Origin: Blastococcus aggregatus
Lineage (GTDB): Bacteria; Actinomycetota; Actinomycetes; Mycobacteriales; Geodermatophilaceae
NCBI RefSeq assembly: GCF_900221005.1
Contig: NZ_OBQI01000002.1
Location: 1-64,000, forward strand
Direction: 5' to 3'
DNA: 64,000 nt
Both the position numbers and the translations under genes were made by a program. Shown one piece after another: positions 20,210-31,157 of the stretch; the stretch's first letter is position 1, and every line of letters starts with the position of its first letter. Below the pieces are notes generated by a model. It made no database searches. It was not told where the DNA came from and saw nothing but the letters and a program-made list of their open reading frames with translations.

Positions 20210-22102
20210 TCAGCCCAGCGCACCCAGGAAGGCGTCGGCGACGGCCACCGCGGCGCCGCTGGACTGACCGGCCTCGACCAGGACGGCGAAGGCGATCGGC
20301 CCGCCGGCCCCGTCGAGCCGGTAGCCGACGAACCAGCCGTGGGAGTCCGGCGGGGTGTTGGTCCCGAACTCTGCTGTCCCCGTCTTGCCGAACACCTCGC
20401 CGCGGTCGGCGAGCGCGGCGGCGGTACCGGTCAGCACCACCTGCCGCATCATCGGGCGCAGCGCGTCGAGGACCTGCGGACCCGGGCCCGAGGGCACCGC
20501 CCCGGCCGGCTCTGCGCCGACGACCTCGACCGGGGCGACCGGCGTGCCTCCGGCGATACCGGCGACCACCAGCGCCATCTGCGCCGGGCTCATGAGCACC
20601 TGCCCCTGGCCGATCATGTTCGCGGCCTTGGTCGTGCCGGTGCTGTCGGCGGGCACGCTGCCGGAGAAGACGTCGACCGGCAGCTGCCAGTCGGTGCCCA
20701 CCCCGAACGCGGCCGCCGCGTCGGCCAGCGCGCCCTCGGGGAGCTGCATCCCCTGCTGGATGAAGGTCGTGTTGCACGACTCGGCGAAGGCCTCGGTGAA
20801 GGGCACGGTGCCGAGGTCGAACTGGTCCTGGTTCTCGAACTCGCGGCCCTCGACCACCGTCGTCCCCGGGCACGGGACGGCGCTGTCCGGGGTCACCGTC
20901 CCGGCGGAGAGCAGCGCCGTGGCGGTGATCGCCTTCATGCTCGAGCCGGGCGGGAAGCGGCCAACCAGGGCGTTGCCCGCGTCGGCCACCTCGTTGGAGG
21001 AGACGGCGAGGAGCTCACCGGTGCCCGGCCGGACGACGACGATGTGCGTGGGGCGCGGCTCGGCGGCCACGGCGGCGTCGGCGGCGTTCTGGACCGCCGG
21101 TACGAGGGGGGTCTGCACCGGCTCGCCGGGCACGGGATCGACGGCGGCGATCTCGCGGCCCTCGTCCCCGATGGTCTCGTCGAGGGCGGCCACCCGGACG
21201 GCGAAGCCCGGGGTGCCGGCCAGCTGGTCCTGGTAGACCCGCTGCAGCCCGGAGGTGCCGAGCTGGTCGCCGGGGGCGTAGCGGGGCTCGCCGTCCTCGG
21301 CGGACTCCTCGAGGATCTCGGCGGTCGCCGCGCCGACCCGGCCGATCAGCGCCTCGGCGAACTGGGCCGACGGCGCCAGCAGCCGCGTCCGGGTCGGGAA
21401 GACCGCGCCGGGCAGGTCGAAGACCTGGGCGCGGATCGCCTCGAAGGCGGGGCGGCGCAGCGTGATCACGGGGACGAACTGGCCGGCCGGAGCGGCCTGG
21501 ACGTCGGCGGTGATCGTCGCGGCCTCGATGCCCGTGGCCGCCGACAGGGCGCCGGCCAGGGCCGGCAGGTCGGTCACCTGAGCGGGATCGACGCCCACGT
21601 CCACCACCTCGGTGAGGGTGAACAGGGGCGCACCCGACGCGTCGGTGAGGGCGGCGCGCTCCGGGAGGGCGCGGCTCAGCACCAGATGCTGCCCCTCGGC
21701 GAGCTCGGGGTGCACCACGGTGGGCTCGGCGACGACCACCCAGGAGTCCTCCCCCTCCTCGAGCCGCAACGTGGCCTCGTAGCTCCAGTCAGGGGCGGCG
21801 ACCAGGTCCCAGGTCGCGGTCCAGGCGGCGGTGGCGGTGCCGTCCTCCACGGTGACGGCGCCGAGCTCGGCGGCCAGCGTCGCATCGGGCAGGTCCGTGG
21901 CCGCCTGCTCCAGGAACGTCGTCGCGGCGTCGGGATCCGTGGTGGCCGCCGCGGCGGCTGCGGCGTCCCCGTCGGCCCAGTCGTCGAGGAACGCCTGCGC
22001 GGCCTGCCGCGCCTCGTCCTCTCCCCCGCCCGAGCAGGCGGCCAGGACGGGGCCGGCGAGCAGGACGGACGTCAGCAGGAGGGAGCCAGATCTCGCGCGC
22101 AC
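20210..22102 (-). CDS. penicillin-binding lipoprotein (class B, MecA_N/transpeptidase)
   Basis: A 630-residue D,D-transpeptidase anchored outside the membrane. The signal peptide ends in a lipobox (AGPVLAAC). An NTF2-like MecA_N domain (about 30-145) precedes a PBP dimerisation domain and the transpeptidase domain. The catalytic triad motifs are present in order: SSMK, SCN and KTGT. It resembles the mycobacterial PBP-lipo group and would cross-link peptidoglycan; such enzymes can have low beta-lactam affinity, which is not testable here. GTG start gives the complete leader. It stands alone between convergent neighbours. Confidence 0.92.
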   Translation of the reverse strand: MRARSGSLLLTSVLLAGPVLAACSGGGEDEARQAAQAFLDDWADGDAAAAAAATTDPDAATTFLEQAATDLPDATLAAELGAVTVEDGTATAAWTATWDLVAAPDWSYEATLRLEEGEDSWVVVAEPTVVHPELAEGQHLVLSRALPERAALTDASGAPLFTLTEVVDVGVDPAQVTDLPALAGALSAATGIEAATITADVQAAPAGQFVPVITLRRPAFEAIRAQVFDLPGAVFPTRTRLLAPSAQFAEALIGRVGAATAEILEESAEDGEPRYAPGDQLGTSGLQRVYQDQLAGTPGFAVRVAALDETIGDEGREIAAVDPVPGEPVQTPLVPAVQNAADAAVAAEPRPTHIVVVRPGTGELLAVSSNEVADAGNALVGRFPPGSSMKAITATALLSAGTVTPDSAVPCPGTTVVEGREFENQDQFDLGTVPFTEAFAESCNTTFIQQGMQLPEGALADAAAAFGVGTDWQLPVDVFSGSVPADSTGTTKAANMIGQGQVLMSPAQMALVVAGIAGGTPVAPVEVVGAEPAGAVPSGPGPQVLDALRPMMRQVVLTGTAAALADRGEVFGKTGTAEFGTNTPPDSHGWFVGYRLDGAGGPIAFAVLVEAGQSSGAAVAVADAFLGALG

Positions 22103-22133
22103 GTCCGCAGCGTTCCAGACGGACCCGACCGTT

Positions 22134-23012
22134 CTAGAACAGCACGCTGGAGAACTGCCCGACCTCGCGGAAGCCGACCCGGCGGTAGGCGGCGCGCGCC
22201 GCGAGGTTGTAGTCGTTGACGTACAGGCTGACCACGGGGGCGAGGGCCGACCGGGCGTACTCCACGACCGCGGCGGTGCCCGCAGCGCCGATGCCCCGGC
22301 CGCGGTACGCGGGGGCGACCCACACGCCCTGCACCTGGCAGGCCGCTCGGCTCACCGCCCCGATCTCGGCCTTGAACACCACCCGGCCGTCCTCGATCCA
22401 GGCCAGCGCCCGCCCGGCCCGGACGAGCTCGGCCAGCCGCGCCCGGTACCCGGCCCCGCCGTCGAGGCGCAGGGGGCTGACCCCGATCTCCTCGGTGAAC
22501 ATGGCGACCGCCGCGGGGAGCAGCACGTCCAGCTCGTCTTCCCGCACCGGGCGGACCCGCGTCTCGGGCGCGACGGCCGCCGGGCCGTCGATGGCCATCA
22601 GCGGCTGGCGGGGGCGGTGGTCCCGAGGCGGGCCCCAGGAGGGCGCCAGCAGCTCCCACAGCGGTGCCACGGAGGCCGCCGACCCGACGATCGTGCTGCA
22701 CCGGCGGCCGCCGCGGCGGGCCCGCTCGGCGAAGGCCACGGCGGCGGCGTGCTCCGCACCGGGCACGGCGAAGGGGATGAGATTGGCGCCGGCCAGGCAG
22801 ATCGCCTCCAGCGACCGCCCGGACCCGAAGCCCCACAGCGGCGCACCGACGGCGCCCTGGGCGGTGCCGGTGAGCTCGACCCGTCCCGCCAGCACGCAGG
22901 CCGCCACCGGGTCGGTCGCCAGCAGCCGGTGGACGGCGGACTCGTCGGCCTCGTCCAGGACGCGGGCCGTCGGGGTGGCGGGGTGGGCGGATGACCCTGG
23001 CGATCTCAGCAC
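22134..23012 (-). CDS. DUF4081/GNAT-family N-acetyltransferase
   Basis: A 292-residue protein with an N-terminal DUF4081-like half and a C-terminal GNAT acetyltransferase. The acetyl-CoA loop reads VWVAPAYRGRGIGAAG, with YVNDYNLAARAAYRRVGF as the terminal motif. Homologues lie next to ispG (gcpE) in mycobacteria and other actinobacteria, and the same pairing is seen here. Substrate unknown. GTG 23012 is preferred because the longer reading (to 23084) would overlap ispG by 44 bases and adds a Pro/Arg-rich stretch; the start is uncertain. Confidence 0.85.
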   Translation of the reverse strand: MLRSPGSSAHPATPTARVLDEADESAVHRLLATDPVAACVLAGRVELTGTAQGAVGAPLWGFGSGRSLEAICLAGANLIPFAVPGAEHAAAVAFAERARRGGRRCSTIVGSAASVAPLWELLAPSWGPPRDHRPRQPLMAIDGPAAVAPETRVRPVREDELDVLLPAAVAMFTEEIGVSPLRLDGGAGYRARLAELVRAGRALAWIEDGRVVFKAEIGAVSRAACQVQGVWVAPAYRGRGIGAAGTAAVVEYARSALAPVVSLYVNDYNLAARAAYRRVGFREVGQFSSVLF

Positions 23013-23040
23013 GGGCAGGCAGCGGGCGGGTACGGGCCGG

Positions 23041-24201
<1,161 letters not shown>

Positions 24202-24327
24202 GCAGCCAGTATCCCCCGCGGGACGCTCGATGCTGGTGGCGCGGTTGTGACATGAGCGGCCGGCGGGCTCCCGCGCCGTGGTGATTCGCCGTCGACGACC
24301 GCCTCGGCCCGCCTACATTCCCGCCCC

Positions 24328-25683
24328 ATGACCCTGGATCCCACCGGCGCGGACGTGGCGACGACCGCCGCCGTCGTCGTCCTGCTCTTCGCCGTCATGT
24401 ACGCCGTCGCGGGCAGCCCCCTGGGGCGTCTGATCGGCGTCCGGCCCGAGTACCCGTTCCTGTTCAACCCCACGGGTGTCCGGGCGATCAGCGTCGTGGT
24501 CGCCTACCCGGCGCTGCTGGTCGCGGTCTGGGGGCTGACCTACGGACTGGTCGCACCGCACGTGCAGACCACTGCCCTGCCGTCGCAGGCCGGGTTCGCC
24601 GCCGCGGGCGGCGTGCTGGTGCTGACCGCTGCCCGGTTCGCCCGGTTCGTCACCTTCCTGATCGGCGGCCGGACCGCCGTCGAGGGCGAGCTCTCGCCCG
24701 ACGAGATCATCCCGGCCGACGCGGTGGGCGACGACGTCGACCTGGCGCACGCGCTGGAGGCCGCCCGGCGCGGCGAGTGGCAGCAGGCGGCCGCCCTGCT
24801 CGGCGCGACGGGCGACGCCGACGTCCGCTACGAGCGGCTCTGGATCCTCGCCCAGGAGTCGGTCCACGACTCGCAGTGGGTCGAGGAGTGGTTCGCCGCG
24901 CGCCCGGACGAAGCGACGGTGCACGCCGTGCGGGCGGAGTTGGCGTTGCAGCGGGCGTGGGCCGCCCGCGGCGCCGCGTACGCCGACCAGACCGGCGAGC
25001 AGCAGCTCCGCGCCTTCTCCACGGGACTGGACCAGGCCGAGCGGCTGGCGAACCGGGCGATCGAGCTGGCGCCCGCGGATCCGGCGCCCTGGGCGACGCT
25101 CGTGCAGATGGCCCGCGGCCAGCAGGTCCCGCAGGAGGAGTTCGAGCGGCGGACGCAGGAACTCTTCGAGCGCAGCCCGCACCACGTGCAGGGCTCTCTG
25201 GCGGTCCTGCAGACCCTCTGCGAGAAGTGGATGGGGTCGACCGACGCGATGTTCGGGGTGGCACGCGAACTGGCCGCTGAGGCACCGGACGGCTCCGCCG
25301 TGTGCCTGCTGCCGGCGATGGCGCACGTCGAGCACCACCTGCACCTCGAGAGCGGTCGCGGGGGCCCGGCCGCTGCGGCCCGGCACATGACCTCCGGTGC
25401 GACGCGCACGGAGCTGCGCGAGTGCGTGACGCGCTGGATGAGAGGGCCGGAGGGCACGCCGATGCCCGGAGCGCGTCTGTTCGGCCACAACATCGCCGCG
25501 TACGCGTTCTGGCTGGCCGACGACCCCGACGGCGCCCGGCCGCACCTGGAGGCGATCGGCCGCAGCCTCAACGAGTTCCCGTGGGAGTACTCGGGAGAGC
25601 CGGGCGAGGTCCTCGGCGTCGCGCGCCGCTGGGCCGGACTGCCCGTCGTCGCCCCGCCGACCGCCGCCCTTCCGCGGTCCTGA
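24328..25683 (+). CDS. membrane protein with TPR-like C-terminal region
   Basis: A 451-residue protein with three predicted membrane helices in the first ~110 residues, followed by ~340 soluble residues. The soluble part is Ala/Glu/Leu-rich with repeated helical pairs (AHALEAARRGEWQQAAALL, RLANRAIELAPADPAPWATL) that look like tetratricopeptide repeats, so it is probably a protein-interaction scaffold at the membrane. I do not recognise a named family. It is divergent from ispG with 126 bases between, and ends four bases before the convergent LysR gene. Confidence 0.6.
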   Translation: MTLDPTGADVATTAAVVVLLFAVMYAVAGSPLGRLIGVRPEYPFLFNPTGVRAISVVVAYPALLVAVWGLTYGLVAPHVQTTALPSQAGFAAAGGVLVLTAARFARFVTFLIGGRTAVEGELSPDEIIPADAVGDDVDLAHALEAARRGEWQQAAALLGATGDADVRYERLWILAQESVHDSQWVEEWFAARPDEATVHAVRAELALQRAWAARGAAYADQTGEQQLRAFSTGLDQAERLANRAIELAPADPAPWATLVQMARGQQVPQEEFERRTQELFERSPHHVQGSLAVLQTLCEKWMGSTDAMFGVARELAAEAPDGSAVCLLPAMAHVEHHLHLESGRGGPAAAARHMTSGATRTELRECVTRWMRGPEGTPMPGARLFGHNIAAYAFWLADDPDGARPHLEAIGRSLNEFPWEYSGEPGEVLGVARRWAGLPVVAPPTAALPRS

Positions 25684-25687
25684 CGCG

Positions 25688-26617
25688 TCAGGCGTAGGAG
25701 GCGGCCTCGGCGACCAGCGCCTCGAGGACGACCTGCACCGACCGCCGGGCGGCCCGGTCGGGGCGCATCAGCGCCTCGACGACCCGGCCCGCGCGCAGGT
25801 CGGCCAGCGGCACCAGTGCCAGCCGGCCCTCGGCCCGGTCGCGGGTCGTGTGGCGCGGCAGCAGGGCGATGCCGTGCCCGCGGGCGACCAGCTTCTCGGT
25901 CAGGGGCAGGTGGGTGGTCCGGCGCACGACGCGCACCGGGCGGCCCGCCTGCGCCGCCAGGGCGGTCAGCACGCGGTCGATGGGGAACTCGGGCGGCGGG
26001 GCGATCCAGTCCTCGTCGATGACGTCCGCCGGGGTGACGCGGTCGCGTCCGGCGAGCGGGTGGTCCAGCGGCAGCGCGACGTCGAGCGGCTCCCGGAGGA
26101 GCAGGCGGACCTCCAGGCCGTCGCGCCGCGGTGGCACGACGTCGTCCGAGCGGTGGGCGACGACGACGTCGTAGTCGGCGGTCAGGCCGGCGAAGTCATC
26201 CTGCAGCACGTCCTCGTCGACGGTCTCCAGGACGACGCCGGGGTGCTGTGCCATGCGGTCGAGCAGGCCGGGGACGAGCAGCTCGCCGGCCGAGTGGAAG
26301 GTGGCCAGCCGGACGGTCCCGCCGACCCCGCCGCGGTAGCGCTGCCAGTCGGCCTCCGCGGTGGCCAGGGCGGTGGAGACGCTCGCCGCGATGCCGGCCA
26401 GTGCCCGGCCTGCGTCGGTCAGCCGCACCCCCCGGCCGGCCCGCTCGACCAGCACGACCCCGAGCCGCCGCTGCAGCACCTTGAGCTGCTGGGAGACCGC
26501 CGAGGGCGACAGGGCCGTGGCGCGGGCCACCGCCGTCACCGACCCGTGCTCGGCCAGCTCGCGGAGCACGGCGAGGTGGGCGACGTCCACCCGACGCCAG
26601 AGCCCGTCCTCGATCAT
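25688..26617 (-). CDS. LysR-family transcriptional regulator
   Basis: A 309-residue regulator. The N-terminal winged HTH reads LAVLRELAEHGSVTAVARATALSPSAVSQQLKVLQRRLG, typical of LysR proteins, followed by a periplasmic-binding-like effector domain. It is divergent from the EamA transporter gene with only 51 bases between the two starts, the usual layout for a LysR regulator and its target. So it probably controls the transporter in response to a small metabolite. No clear T-N11-A operator was confirmed. Confidence 0.9.
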   Translation of the reverse strand: MIEDGLWRRVDVAHLAVLRELAEHGSVTAVARATALSPSAVSQQLKVLQRRLGVVLVERAGRGVRLTDAGRALAGIAASVSTALATAEADWQRYRGGVGGTVRLATFHSAGELLVPGLLDRMAQHPGVVLETVDEDVLQDDFAGLTADYDVVVAHRSDDVVPPRRDGLEVRLLLREPLDVALPLDHPLAGRDRVTPADVIDEDWIAPPPEFPIDRVLTALAAQAGRPVRVVRRTTHLPLTEKLVARGHGIALLPRHTTRDRAEGRLALVPLADLRAGRVVEALMRPDRAARRSVQVVLEALVAEAASYA

Positions 26618-26668
26618 GAAGCGACGCTACATGGTCGATGCACCGCTTTGCGCTTGTCCTTCACCCTG

Positions 26669-27634
26669 ATGGGCCCGACGCTCGACCGCGTGCCCGTCCG
26701 CGACCGACTCCTCGCCTGCCTCGTCGCCGTCTGCTGGGGCGTCAACTTCCCCGCCACCGCCCTGGCCCTCGAGCACTTCCCGCCGCTGTTCATGGTCGCG
26801 CTGCGGTTCTCCCTGGTGGCGCTGCCCGCCCTGCTGTTCGTGCCCCGCCCGCCGGTGCCGGTGCACTGGCTCGTCGGGGTCGGGCTGGGCATCGGGCTGC
26901 TGCAGTTCGCCTTCCTCTACCTCGGCATGGCCGCCGGGATGCCGAGCGGCCTGGCCTCGCTCGTCCTCCAGGCCTCGGCACCCTTCACCGTCCTGCTCGC
27001 CGGCGTCTGGCTGCACGAGAGGCTGTCCGCCCGGCAGCTCGCGGGCGTCGGCCTGGCCGTCGCCGGGCTGGCGGTGATCGCGCTGCACCGCTCGCAGACC
27101 GCGGCATGGCTGCCCGTCGTCCTGACCCTGTGCGGGGCGCTGGGCTGGGCGATCGGGAACGTCTGCAGCCGGCAGGCGAAGGCGTCGAACGGGCTGCACC
27201 TCACGCTGTGGTCGGCGGTCGTCCCGCCCCTGCCGATGCTGGTGCTGGCGCTCCTGGTCGAGGGCCCCGACCGGATCGGCCGGTCGCTGGCCGACGTCGC
27301 CACCGCCGAGGCCCTGCCGGCCGTCCTGGGCCTGCTCTACGTGGTCGTCGTCGCCACGCTGATCGGGTACGGGGTGTGGAACTCGCTGCTGTCCCGGCAC
27401 CCGTCGAACGTGGTCGCGCCGTTCTCCATGCTGGTGCCCGTGGTCGGCGTGCTCGCGTCGTGGCTGGCCTTCGGCGAGGTCCTGGACCCGGTGGAACTGG
27501 CGGCCGGGGCGCTCGTCGTCGCCGGCGTGCTGATCGGCTCGCGGCCGGCTCAGCCGGCGAGGGTGATCGGGTTGACGATGTCGGCGATGAACAGCAGCCC
27601 CGACAGCACGAGGAAGAGCCCGGCGACCACGTAG
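26669..27634 (+). CDS. EamA/DMT-superfamily metabolite exporter
   Basis: A 321-residue membrane protein with ten hydrophobic segments in two EamA repeats, as in YdcZ/RhaT-like drug/metabolite transporters. The first repeat starts VAVCWGVNFPATALALEHFPPLFMVALRF, a strong EamA signature. It likely exports an amino acid or similar compound and is probably regulated by the divergent LysR gene. GTG 26690 is an alternative start. Its last 85 bases overlap the convergent M50 protease; the final ~25 residues lie beyond the tenth helix and may be readthrough into a non-conserved tail. Confidence 0.85.
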   Translation: MGPTLDRVPVRDRLLACLVAVCWGVNFPATALALEHFPPLFMVALRFSLVALPALLFVPRPPVPVHWLVGVGLGIGLLQFAFLYLGMAAGMPSGLASLVLQASAPFTVLLAGVWLHERLSARQLAGVGLAVAGLAVIALHRSQTAAWLPVVLTLCGALGWAIGNVCSRQAKASNGLHLTLWSAVVPPLPMLVLALLVEGPDRIGRSLADVATAEALPAVLGLLYVVVVATLIGYGVWNSLLSRHPSNVVAPFSMLVPVVGVLASWLAFGEVLDPVELAAGALVVAGVLIGSRPAQPARVIGLTMSAMNSSPDSTRKSPATT

Positions 27635-28974
27635 GCCACGGGCATCAGCCGGGCGATGTCGAAGGGCCCGGGGTCCGGGCGCCCGCGCAGCCGGGCGACG
27701 GTCGCGCGCGCCTTCTCGTACAGCGCACCGGCGACGTGCCCGCCGTCGAGCGGGTAGATCGGCAGCAGGTTGAACAGGAACAGCACCAGGTTCATCCCGG
27801 CCAGCAGCTGGAAGAACGTGCTGATCTTCTCCGTGGTGGTGATCCGGTCCAGCGCGAAGACCTCACCGGAGATCCGGCCGACGCCGACGACGCCGATCGG
27901 CCCCAGCGGGTCGCGCTCCTCCCCCAGGAAGGCGGCCCGGAAGAGCGCCGGGACGCGCTGCGGGATCTCGGCCAGCCGGTCGACCGCCCTGACGGCGTAG
28001 TCGCCGACGAAGCCCGGCACCGCGGTGAGCGGCTGCTGGACGTAGGTCTGCGCCGCCTGGACCCCCACGTAGCCGACCGTGCGGGTGCCGTCGGCCTCGC
28101 CGTCGCCGTCGTCGTCGACGCGGACGGTGTTGGCGATCGGGGTGACGGTGAGGTCGAGCTGCCGCGTGGCGCCGCCCTCCTCGCGCTCGACGGTGAGGAC
28201 GACGGGGGTGTCGATGCTCGCCCGGATGGCGTCCTGGACCTGGCCCCAGCCGGTCGCCTCGTCGTCCTGACCGGTGTCGGCCACCGACGACACCGGGCGG
28301 CCGTCGATCGCGACGACGGTGTCGCCTGCCCGGATCCCGGCGGCGGCGGCGGGCGACGGCTCGGCGTCCTCCGGGCAGGTGCGGGTGGCGGCGTCCGCCG
28401 GCAGCACGCACTCCGGGACCGCGCTGACCGTCGTCGTCGCCCCGGGGATGCCGAAGGCCGTGAGCACGATCGTGAAGAACAGGACCGCCAGCACGAGGTT
28501 GTGGAAGGGGCCGGCGAACATGACGATGATCCGCTGCCACCAGGGCTTCTTGTAGAAGACCCGGTCGCCGTCGGTGGGCAGCACGTCGTCGAGCGCCTGC
28601 CCGCGCACCTCGGCGATGAAGCTGCGCATGCGGGTGGCGCGCTTGCTCTCACCCTCCTCGGCCGGCGGGATCATGCCGACGATGCGGATGTAGCCGCCGA
28701 GCGGGATGCCCTTGATGCCGAACTCGGTCTCACCGAATCGGCGCGAGAACACCGTCGGGCCGAAGCCGACGAAGAACTGCGGCACCCGCATGCCGAACTT
28801 CCGGGCCCAGAAGAAGTGGCCGAACTCGTGGAACCCGATGCTGAACAGCAGGCCGAGGGCGAAGGCGACGATCCCGAGGACCGTCAGCAGGAACCCGCTC
28901 AGCTCAGCCTCCGGCGATGATGCCCCGGGCGTGCTCCCGGGCCCACTTCTCCGCAGCGAGGACGTCCTCGACAC
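27550..28974 (-). CDS. site-2 (M50) membrane metalloprotease, Rip1/RseP-like
   Basis: Intramembrane zinc protease that cleaves anti-sigma factors or signal-peptide remnants. It keeps HEFGH in the first helix (zinc His and catalytic Glu), GGYIRIVGM, a PDZ domain (about residues 200-300; [13 protein letters not shown]) and the LDGGH zinc-Asp motif in the third helix. The only standard start is GTG 28974, which overlaps dxr by 71 bases and adds 25 unusual residues. Rip1-type proteins normally start one or two residues before the helix that here reads [10 protein letters not shown], so a CTG start at 28902, five bases after GGAGG, is possible. Confidence 0.93.
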   Translation of the reverse strand: MSRTSSLRRSGPGSTPGASSPEAELSGFLLTVLGIVAFALGLLFSIGFHEFGHFFWARKFGMRVPQFFVGFGPTVFSRRFGETEFGIKGIPLGGYIRIVGMIPPAEEGESKRATRMRSFIAEVRGQALDDVLPTDGDRVFYKKPWWQRIIVMFAGPFHNLVLAVLFFTIVLTAFGIPGATTTVSAVPECVLPADAATRTCPEDAEPSPAAAAGIRAGDTVVAIDGRPVSSVADTGQDDEATGWGQVQDAIRASIDTPVVLTVEREEGGATRQLDLTVTPIANTVRVDDDGDGEADGTRTVGYVGVQAAQTYVQQPLTAVPGFVGDYAVRAVDRLAEIPQRVPALFRAAFLGEERDPLGPIGVVGVGRISGEVFALDRITTTEKISTFFQLLAGMNLVLFLFNLLPIYPLDGGHVAGALYEKARATVARLRGRPDPGPFDIARLMPVAYVVAGLFLVLSGLLFIADIVNPITLAG

Positions 28975-30100
28975 GCGTGGGGGCGCCGAGGTCCGGCGCC
29001 TCGTCGAGGGTACGCGCGACGAGCTGCACGATCCCTGGGAACGACAGCCGACCCGCCGTGAAGGCCGCGACCGCCTCCTCGTTCGCCGCGTTGAAGATCG
29101 CCGGCGCCACCCCGCCGGCCTCCCCCGCCGAGCGGGCCAGCCGCACCGCCGGGAACGCCTGCTCGTCGAGCGGGAAGAACTCCCAGGTGCTGGCCGTGGT
29201 CCAGTCCAGCGCGGGCTGCACGTCGGGGAGCCGGTCGGGCCAGGCCAGGCCGAGGGCGATTGGCAGCCGCATGTCCGGCGGGCTGGCCTGGGCGATCGTC
29301 GCGCCGTCGGCGAAGGTCACCATCGAGTGCACGATCGACTGGGGGTGCACGACGATGTCGATGTCGGCGTACGGGACGCCGAAGAGCAGGTGCGCCTCGA
29401 TCAGCTCGAGGCCCTTGTTGACCAGGGTCGCCGAGTTGATGGTGACGACCGGGCCCATGTCCCAGGTGGGGTGGGCCATCGCCTGCTCGACGGTGACCGC
29501 CTCGAGCTCGGCCGCCGAGCGACCCCGGAAGGGCCCCCCGCTGGCCGTGAGCACCAGCCGGGCGACCTCCTCGCGCGACCCGGCGCGCAGGCACTGCGCC
29601 AGGGCCGAGTGCTCCGAGTCGACGGGGACGAGCTGGCCCGGTGCGGCGGCGGCCAGGACGAGGTCTCCCCCGGCGATCAGCGACTCCTTGTTCGCCAGCG
29701 CGACCGTGCGGCCCGCCCGCAGCGCCGACAGCGTCGGGCCCAGGCCGATGGAGCCGGTGATGCCGTTGAGGACGACGTCGGCGGGGCGGGCGGCCAGCTC
29801 CTCGGCGGCGCGCGGCCCGGCGAGGATCTCCGGCAGGGCGTACTCCCCGCGCGACCACCCCCGCTTCGAGGCCGCGGCGTAGAAGGCCAGCTGCAGGTCC
29901 TGCGCGGCGGTGGCCTTGGCGACGGCGACGGTGCGCACGCCGAGGGCCAGCGCCTGCTCGGCGAGCAGTGCGACGTCCCCCCCGCCGGCGGCCAGGCCGG
30001 TGATCCGCAGCCGGTCGGGGTTCTGGCCGGCGACCGCGACCGCCTGCCGGCCGATCGAACCGGTGGATCCGAGCACGGTGACCTCACGCGGCTGGCTCAT
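28904..30100 (-). CDS. dxr: 1-deoxy-D-xylulose-5-phosphate reductoisomerase
   Basis: Second enzyme of the MEP isoprenoid pathway and the fosmidomycin target. The 398-residue protein has the NADPH motif [11 protein letters not shown] near the N-terminus, the metal-binding [13 protein letters not shown], the flexible loop with MAHPTWDMG and the helical C-terminal domain ([12 protein letters not shown]). ATG 30100 gives the usual N-terminus. The tail overlaps the start region of the downstream M50 protease, the conserved dxr-rip1 pair of actinobacteria. Confidence 0.97.
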   Translation of the reverse strand: MSQPREVTVLGSTGSIGRQAVAVAGQNPDRLRITGLAAGGGDVALLAEQALALGVRTVAVAKATAAQDLQLAFYAAASKRGWSRGEYALPEILAGPRAAEELAARPADVVLNGITGSIGLGPTLSALRAGRTVALANKESLIAGGDLVLAAAAPGQLVPVDSEHSALAQCLRAGSREEVARLVLTASGGPFRGRSAAELEAVTVEQAMAHPTWDMGPVVTINSATLVNKGLELIEAHLLFGVPYADIDIVVHPQSIVHSMVTFADGATIAQASPPDMRLPIALGLAWPDRLPDVQPALDWTTASTWEFFPLDEQAFPAVRLARSAGEAGGVAPAIFNAANEEAVAAFTAGRLSFPGIVQLVARTLDEAPDLGAPTRVEDVLAAEKWAREHARGIIAGG

Positions 30101-30264
30101 GCCGGTGATCCTGCCAAGCCGCGCCCCAGGACCTCGGCCTCACCCACCCCATCCGTCACTCCTGCCCCGGAAAGGTGATCCGGGCTCAAGCGGAACGCGA
30201 TCGTGCCGATGGTGCAGATGACGGCCCAGCACCGGACCGCAGATGCCAAGGAAGGCCTCTCCCC

Positions 30265-31155
30265 ATGTCGCAGTTCTCCCCTCGTCGTGCGGTCACCGCC
30301 GCTGGGCTCGCCCTCGGCACCGCCGCCCTCGGCGTGGCGTTCGCCCCTGCCGCCATGGCGGCCCCCTCCGTGACCGTCAGCCAGTCGACCGTCGCCCCCG
30401 GTGCGACCTACACCGTCTCCGGCACGGAGTGCATCTCCCAGGACTCGAACTACGACGCCCTGGGCGTCGTCTTCCTCGCGGTCGGCGCCCAGTCGGCCGA
30501 CGCCGAGCCGGCGGCCGTGAACGGCTCCTGGAGCATCACCCAGACCGCGCCGACGGAGGCCGGGACCTACGAGTTCGCCGCCGTCTGCGACTGGTACACC
30601 GACGGCTTCGACTACCAGAACTTCACGCTCACGGTGGCCACGCCCTCGACCCCGGCCCCGGCCCCGGCGCCGACCCCCGCGTCCGCGCCCGTCGCGCCCG
30701 GCACCCCCCGCGGCCAGGCGGCCATCACCCCCGGCGTCACGAGCCCCGACACGGGCGCCGCGACCGGTGACCGCGCTCCGCTGGGCCAGAAGGTCGTGAA
30801 GGTGCTCACCGGGTTCAAGCCCTTCGAGGTCGTCACGGTCACCCTCAACTCGACCCCGCAGCGGGTGGGCTCGTTCACCGCCGACGCGTCGGGCACCGTC
30901 CGGATCGAGTTCACGGTCCCCGCGGGCACGCCGGTCGGTGACCACACGCTGGTCTACGAGGGCGACAAGGGCACCTACTTCCAGGAGTCCTTCGCCGTGG
31001 CCTCCGCCACGCTCGCCACGACCGGCTCGAGCCAGCTGGCCTCGACCGGTGCCAGCGTCGCCCTGCCGCTGGGCCTGGGCCTGGGCGCCCTCGCCGCCGG
31101 CGGCGGGCTGGTGTTCGCCGCGCGTCGCCGGTCCGCGGGGGCCGTGCAGGCCTGA
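30265..31155 (+). CDS. secreted surface protein with LAxTG-type sortase signal
   Basis: A 296-residue exported protein: signal peptide (residues 1 to ~32, ending AAMAAPSV), two Ig-like modules and a Pro/Ala linker. The C-terminus reads LASTG, a hydrophobic helix and RRR, the three-part sorting signal of class E-type sortase substrates. The first module begins VTVSQSTVAPGATYTVSGTEC, the second FEVVTVTLNSTP. So it is probably covalently attached to peptidoglycan. It is paralogous to the protein at 32749. The LCP gene follows two bases after its stop. Upstream 30101-30264 has no gene. Confidence 0.8.
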   Translation: MSQFSPRRAVTAAGLALGTAALGVAFAPAAMAAPSVTVSQSTVAPGATYTVSGTECISQDSNYDALGVVFLAVGAQSADAEPAAVNGSWSITQTAPTEAGTYEFAAVCDWYTDGFDYQNFTLTVATPSTPAPAPAPTPASAPVAPGTPRGQAAITPGVTSPDTGAATGDRAPLGQKVVKVLTGFKPFEVVTVTLNSTPQRVGSFTADASGTVRIEFTVPAGTPVGDHTLVYEGDKGTYFQESFAVASATLATTGSSQLASTGASVALPLGLGLGALAAGGGLVFAARRRSAGAVQA

Positions 31156-31157
31156 GC

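Noticed and set aside
30101-30264. Riboswitch upstream of the sortase-anchored protein gene
   Set aside because: A short CCCGGA/TCCGGG stem is present (30166-30184), but no conserved core of a known riboswitch class could be matched.
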